From Fibrobacterota bacterium (lineage in GTDB: Bacteria; Fibrobacterota; Chitinivibrionia; Chitinivibrionales; JANQEN01): DNA of 10,335 nucleotides. The DNA lies in the NCBI GenBank assembly GCA_030619215.1, contig JAUXBV010000061.1:1-10335 (forward strand), in the 5' to 3' direction. Of this stretch, positions 7,701 through 10,335 are shown piece by piece; positions within the stretch are counted from its first letter, which is position 1; each line of letters opens with the position of its first letter. The notes beneath the pieces were generated by a model that was not told the origin of the DNA, ran no database searches, and saw only the letters and a list, made by a program, of their open reading frames with translations. The position numbers were made by a program, and so were the translations under genes.

Positions 7701-9545
7701 AATGAATTCCATGTGTTGTATGGCTCCGAAGTAAGCAATGGCGCAGTATTTGCGAATGTAAACAAGGACAATATGCCCTACCCGTTTGTCGTACTGGCAG
7801 ACACAGCTTCTCCTGTAGTAACTCCCGTCTCATATAACGACACGATAAAAACAGGAAATGACATTCCGGTATGGTTTTCTCTCAACGATAACGTTGCAAA
7901 TGCACAATGGGAGCTTATCTACGGGCCGGGAAATGAAGGATATTCCTATGGTGAAGCCGGCTCTTTGATGCAGAGCAACGATACCAGCACATCCCACCTG
8001 GCTTCTATCAAGGACACCGGTACGGTCATCAGCCCGTTGTACGGTGTTCGTGCACTGCTGATTGCTAACGATGGAGTAAGCTCTGATACGGCAAATGTAT
8101 CCCGCTGTGTAGAAAGTTCAAACTGCGAGTCTTTTGACCTGGTAGCAAATGAGTGGGCTCCGGTGCGAACGACTAAGGGGCTTGATGATCCAGCATTGGC
8201 AAAGGTTTTTGAAAGGTCTATTGATGAAAGGAACGGGTGGGAATACGATATCTATAAATATAGAATCTACCGCTGGTATAACCCGGAGCCTGGGGAAAAG
8301 AGCTTATGGCTTGAATATGACGAGTCAATAAAAGAAGAATTCGATTTTATACCCGGCAGGCTGATCTGGTGCAAAACAGCAGACAGTTTAACTCTCACCT
8401 TTGGCATGGGAGTGACAACGTCGCTCAAAGAACCTTATAAGATAGTGCTCAAGCCGGATAACTGGACGGATTTTACCCTCCCTTTCCAGTTTCCAGTCAT
8501 GTTAAGAGATGTACTGGAAGCCACGAATCCTTATTATAATTCACTCGAAGTGTACCAGTGGAAGAAGGACTCTACCGGCCATAGCGCTCATGATATTTTC
8601 ATATTTGCTTTTGACAATATAGAAGACGAAAATGACACTCTGCTGTCTGGGCAGAAAAATGACGGGTATACAGTTTATAACCATTACGCAACACCGGTTA
8701 CACTGCTTATACCGCCTGTCTCTCTCCCTCTTTCAAAATATCCTGCAGTTGAAAAAAGAAAACCTGTAAAAAGCAGCGGTTCCTGGGATATTTGCTTACG
8801 ATGGAAGGATGGCCAATCAGGAGGTCCTGATTTTAAAAACAGAGTACGATGCGGTTACAAGGAAGGTGATTCTGAGACAATATACGGCACTACGCCCCCA
8901 ACCATGGGAAACGTACTTGTGGGGTTCTATGACAGCGGTAATAATAGAGTTTGCTACTGGGCGCTGCAGCAGGGTCTGGATAAGAAAGGTGGTGTTTCAT
9001 TTGAACTGTGCTTCAGGAACTACTCAAACAACACGGTAAAGGTAGAATATTTTCTTGACAAACTGAATGCACTGCCGGATGGATTTAATGCATTGATATT
9101 CGATCCTAAAACTATGAAATACGAAGCATGCACAAAGGATAATATTTCTAAGCTTGAGCTTAGTTCTAAAAGCGATGTAATGCGTGTACTGGCAGTTGGC
9201 TCTGAAAACTACTTCAACAATATAATGAGTGGATTCCTTCCAATGAAGCTTTTGAAAACCTTCCCGAATCCGTTTAACGGCCAGGTAAAAATCCGATACA
9301 GGGTACCTTTCGGTATACGGGAAGTACAGCTCAAATTATTCAATTTACAGGGTAAGCTTCTCTGGGAAGGGACAGACCGTGAGAATGTGTCGGCAGGAGA
9401 ACATGTGTTTCATTTAAACGGCAACAAAGTAAATACTGGAAACGGGCCACTGCCTACCGGCGTATATATAATACGTTTGAGTGCCAGGGATTTTTCCGGC
9501 AAAACCCTTTACGGAGGAGAAATGAGGGTTACCTGTATCAAGTAA
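4800..9545 (+). CDS. Large modular secreted surface protein with Ig-like domains and PNPFN sorting-type tail, 1581 aa
   Basis: The longest frame opens at 4800, but ATG 4830 (residue 11) is the better supported start, giving 1571 residues. A signal peptide follows (hydrophobic FRIVITLFLLIPP, ending near AA at residues 39-40). Domains by sequence style: about 41-222 concanavalin/LamG-like sandwich (GGIVLRW, FDIYVN, SGKVGYGY); 225-312 and 315-402 two Ig-like domains, each with YQWQ-D-SG-W; 405-645 further beta-rich units; 647-750 and 757-865 Fn3-like units; 870-1000 and 1000-1100 unclassified beta-rich units; about 1108-1205 and 1218-1320 two modules of W...LYRW/VYQW...PGR or dGY type, common in long surface proteins of FCB bacteria; about 1482-1581 a tail domain with FPNPFNG, VQLKLFNLQGKLLWEG and GVYIIRLSA, matching type A T9SS sorting domains. 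No catalytic domain is recognised. An adhesin or polymer-binding surface protein is inferred. The lipoprotein gene starts 44 bp downstream without a visible terminator, so co-transcription is likely. Confidence 0.9.
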   Translation: MRKSNRSDGKMFKGKGLFKALTFRIVITLFLLIPPHIYAAGFTDSHDDGDVLNNPSGSNWTNQGIRAWSESAGLISVQDMSNDEGHLINDYNCTEDGTFEVVLKSNDNWNSYYGGIVLRWTSTSSYYFVSILQGDNINNNGFIYWGENGIPGTQQGTGFNIPPTCTLKVVCTDSTFDIYVNSVLRLTKEDASHPSGKVGYGYPWQWDGKYLNWLECRWSDAGGSAPTITTQPLSDTVMVGNPASLLVTATGIPIPGYQWQTDTSGTWEIISGAADSTYTILSAALTHTGNYRAIASNASGTDTSQEAYIMVYESIVIIEQPQNDTVFTGDTATFGIIATGAPSLTYQWQSDKSGSWQNIPGANSTIYSFAADSGDNGVNFRCIVSILSIDSATSNAASLTVRKVYNPFKLTVECADVFTTNNVLVKIWSDEDLSDFPTTDQGSGPWSDYLWLVYSSNDYASDTTGSSIKLYSTEDIKQAAPDSLNPFEDTLTVGMLPIPNDSTWYFSYTVTWHNQGQPGTLLKPFKNDGSVYAIDTTAPPNILVVHGEYAMKTDTALIVIDSITKLSAANDSIAVIQVSEYSDFSILKLDTSLNVSELQQADRDTVIMDSIAQLPILKDTLYLRWYIVGKNQKTSPMLDTAFTIGWDRLVYSGSLTADSIAGQGDLIKLSWDAPQAGADSVRIWWNTSPIPLSHDPGLPVNQAFYPAPGTTIDTLCGLNPSSVYYFGLQIFGDDFWSVITPASSDTMPTAAGDTTTIPNVIKIDSSRFDTDRNTILLYWHIDFSLLPPEKGYKSGYTKTLESSLDTTIKPISWDTVGQEYNKTEISLVPDIVFDTAYTVGLWLRGISLEGKPGKPSYPTDSSTAKIEIPVFTWQVIDLFSPSSDTINAVNGKVIIIKQDVSVNITDTLWNYSNLPSPLPEGFMDVGSICFTFNPMEKDPPPFKLGLRYGTLPSGITESDLALYQYKANEFHVLYGSEVSNGAVFANVNKDNMPYPFVVLADTASPVVTPVSYNDTIKTGNDIPVWFSLNDNVANAQWELIYGPGNEGYSYGEAGSLMQSNDTSTSHLASIKDTGTVISPLYGVRALLIANDGVSSDTANVSRCVESSNCESFDLVANEWAPVRTTKGLDDPALAKVFERSIDERNGWEYDIYKYRIYRWYNPEPGEKSLWLEYDESIKEEFDFIPGRLIWCKTADSLTLTFGMGVTTSLKEPYKIVLKPDNWTDFTLPFQFPVMLRDVLEATNPYYNSLEVYQWKKDSTGHSAHDIFIFAFDNIEDENDTLLSGQKNDGYTVYNHYATPVTLLIPPVSLPLSKYPAVEKRKPVKSSGSWDICLRWKDGQSGGPDFKNRVRCGYKEGDSETIYGTTPPTMGNVLVGFYDSGNNRVCYWALQQGLDKKGGVSFELCFRNYSNNTVKVEYFLDKLNALPDGFNALIFDPKTMKYEACTKDNISKLELSSKSDVMRVLAVGSENYFNNIMSGFLPMKLLKTFPNPFNGQVKIRYRVPFGIREVQLKLFNLQGKLLWEGTDRENVSAGEHVFHLNGNKVNTGNGPLPTGVYIIRLSARDFSGKTLYGGEMRVTCIK
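4820..4832 (+). promoter_or_regulatory. Ribosome site favouring the downstream start at 4830
   Basis: GGATGG (4820-4825) lies 4 nt before an in-frame ATG at 4830. The ATG at 4800 is preceded by GATAGTGATAATAAACCA, which has no Shine-Dalgarno motif, unlike the other genes here. A start at 4830 removes 10 residues and gives a more typical signal-peptide length. Confidence 0.45.
5472..6002 (+). repeat. Tandem duplication of an Ig-like domain inside the modular gene
   Basis: The core YQWQTDTSGTW (codons from 5568) recurs as YQWQSDKSGSW (codons from 5835), exactly 267 bp or 89 codons apart, and DNA similarity is still visible around the core. The canonical Ig disulphide is absent: the first copy has YRAIASN where a Cys is usual, and the second has FRCIVS but no partner Cys in its B-strand. 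This is usual for bacterial Ig-like folds. Confidence 0.7.
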
Positions 9546-9589
9546 ACATAATTAAGCAATAGGATTACTAATCGGAAAGGCGGAAGTTA

Positions 9590-10335
9590 ATGTTTAAAAA
9601 GTTTGCAGCAAACGTATTCTTAACAATCGGAATTTATGCTTTCTTAACGGGTTGCAGCAATGGATCAAAAGATACGGCAAAAAATATTGATACTTCATTC
9701 CCGCGCAATAAAACACTCTACCTGGCAGGCGACCAGTGGGGCGAGCCCAACTCGTTCAACCCACTCTATGACTGGCCGGCATTCCCTGTAAAGGGTAAAG
9801 GCAACCTCATGTACGAATCGCTCATGATATTCAACTCCCTGTCCGGTGAAATGGAGCCCCTGCTTGCCCATTCCCTGGAAAAATCCAACGACGTTATTTC
9901 CGTGGTCATGGATCACCGTGCACGCTGGAGCGACGGCCGCCCAGTGACCGCAGCCGATGTAGTGTTCACCTATGAAACAGGAAAGCGTTTCAGGAGCGCC
10001 TTTATCGCGTACCTGTGGGATCTGATTTCAGACATCACCGTAGAAAAAATCCCCGATTCGGCCGACCCGGACGGTAACAGGCAGTTAGAAAAGGTCAACT
10101 TTTTTGTAAATAAAGAAGAGCGAAATAACCCCCTGGCGGTTCTGGACCAGATGCAGGCTATCCGTATTGTGCCGAAGCATTATCTGGCGCCCATCCTGGA
10201 AAAACTGGGTAACGATTTTTCCGCGTTTCTCAAAGAGAAAATCGACAAGAACCCTGTCGTTTCAGGCCCTTACAATATATATGCCTATTCAAGCGAAAAG
10301 ATCGTACTGAAGCGTCGTGACGATTATTGGGGAAA
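9590..10335 (+). CDS. ABC-transporter substrate-binding lipoprotein (SBP_bac_5 type), N-terminal part
   Basis: The ATG at 9590 is preceded by GGAAAGG (9574-9580) and GGAAG (9582-9586). The first 248 codons are present; the gene runs past the window end. Residues 1-21 are a lipoprotein signal with lipobox LTGC and Cys22 as the acylation site, followed by a Ser/Gly/Lys-rich linker. The mature part shows marks of the family 5 extracellular solute-binding proteins (OppA/DppA/NikA fold): NSFNPLYDW near residue 54, LMYESLMIFN and EMEPLLAHSLE around 73-97, RWSDGRPVTAADVVFTYE at about 112-129, and SGPYNIY...IVLKRRDDYWG at the edge. Such proteins capture oligopeptides or sometimes sugars or nickel for an ABC importer; the substrate cannot be told here. 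Complete members are usually 500-600 residues, so over half is missing. Codons look more GC-rich than in the preceding gene. Permease and ATPase genes would be expected to the right, outside the window. Confidence 0.93.
   Translation, partial: MFKKFAANVFLTIGIYAFLTGCSNGSKDTAKNIDTSFPRNKTLYLAGDQWGEPNSFNPLYDWPAFPVKGKGNLMYESLMIFNSLSGEMEPLLAHSLEKSNDVISVVMDHRARWSDGRPVTAADVVFTYETGKRFRSAFIAYLWDLISDITVEKIPDSADPDGNRQLEKVNFFVNKEERNNPLAVLDQMQAIRIVPKHYLAPILEKLGNDFSAFLKEKIDKNPVVSGPYNIYAYSSEKIVLKRRDDYWG

Overview
The window looks like a chromosomal segment of a Gram-negative bacterium with a busy outer surface. Two secreted proteins end in T9SS/FlgD-like C-terminal beta-sandwich domains (one with the classic PNPFN motif). 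Two others look like outer-membrane beta-barrels, and one is a lipobox lipoprotein. This mix is typical of the FCB group. Fibrobacterota/Chitinivibrionia is my best guess, made from protein style alone with no marker gene present. Start sites carry recognisable Shine-Dalgarno motifs, and the non-coding DNA is clearly AT-richer than the genes.

Layout. The left part is read on the minus strand. Positions 1-272 hold the first 90 codons of an exported, probably barrel-forming protein that runs off the edge. Positions 335-2764 hold an 809-residue outer-membrane beta-barrel-like protein with a TTG (or CTG) start. Positions 2998-4026 hold a 342-residue secreted protein with a carbohydrate-binding-like beta-sandwich and a C-terminal sorting-type domain. 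Just upstream of it, on the same strand, lies a candidate 44-residue single-pass membrane microprotein (4090-4224). A 14-codon ORF overlaps its start by ATGA. Neither short ORF is proven.

The centre (about 4225-4799) is a long AT-rich divergent intergenic region. It holds a GGGG/CCCC hairpin, three copies of TTGTCCCC, a perfect 16-bp palindrome and a weak candidate promoter.

The right part is read on the plus strand. Positions 4800-9545 encode a 1581-residue modular surface protein: concanavalin-like domain, two tandem Ig-like domains, several Fn3/Ig-like units, two repeated aromatic modules and a PNPFN sorting-type tail. After 44 bp comes a peptide/solute ABC-transporter substrate-binding lipoprotein (9590 to the window end, incomplete).

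Working together (inference): the products are all envelope or surface proteins, fitting binding of extracellular polymer and uptake of small breakdown products. No catalytic domain, transposase gene, RNA gene or CRISPR array was recognised. I did not find convincing evidence of a new defence or mobile system. The least ordinary items are the short membrane ORF pair and the structured intergenic region.
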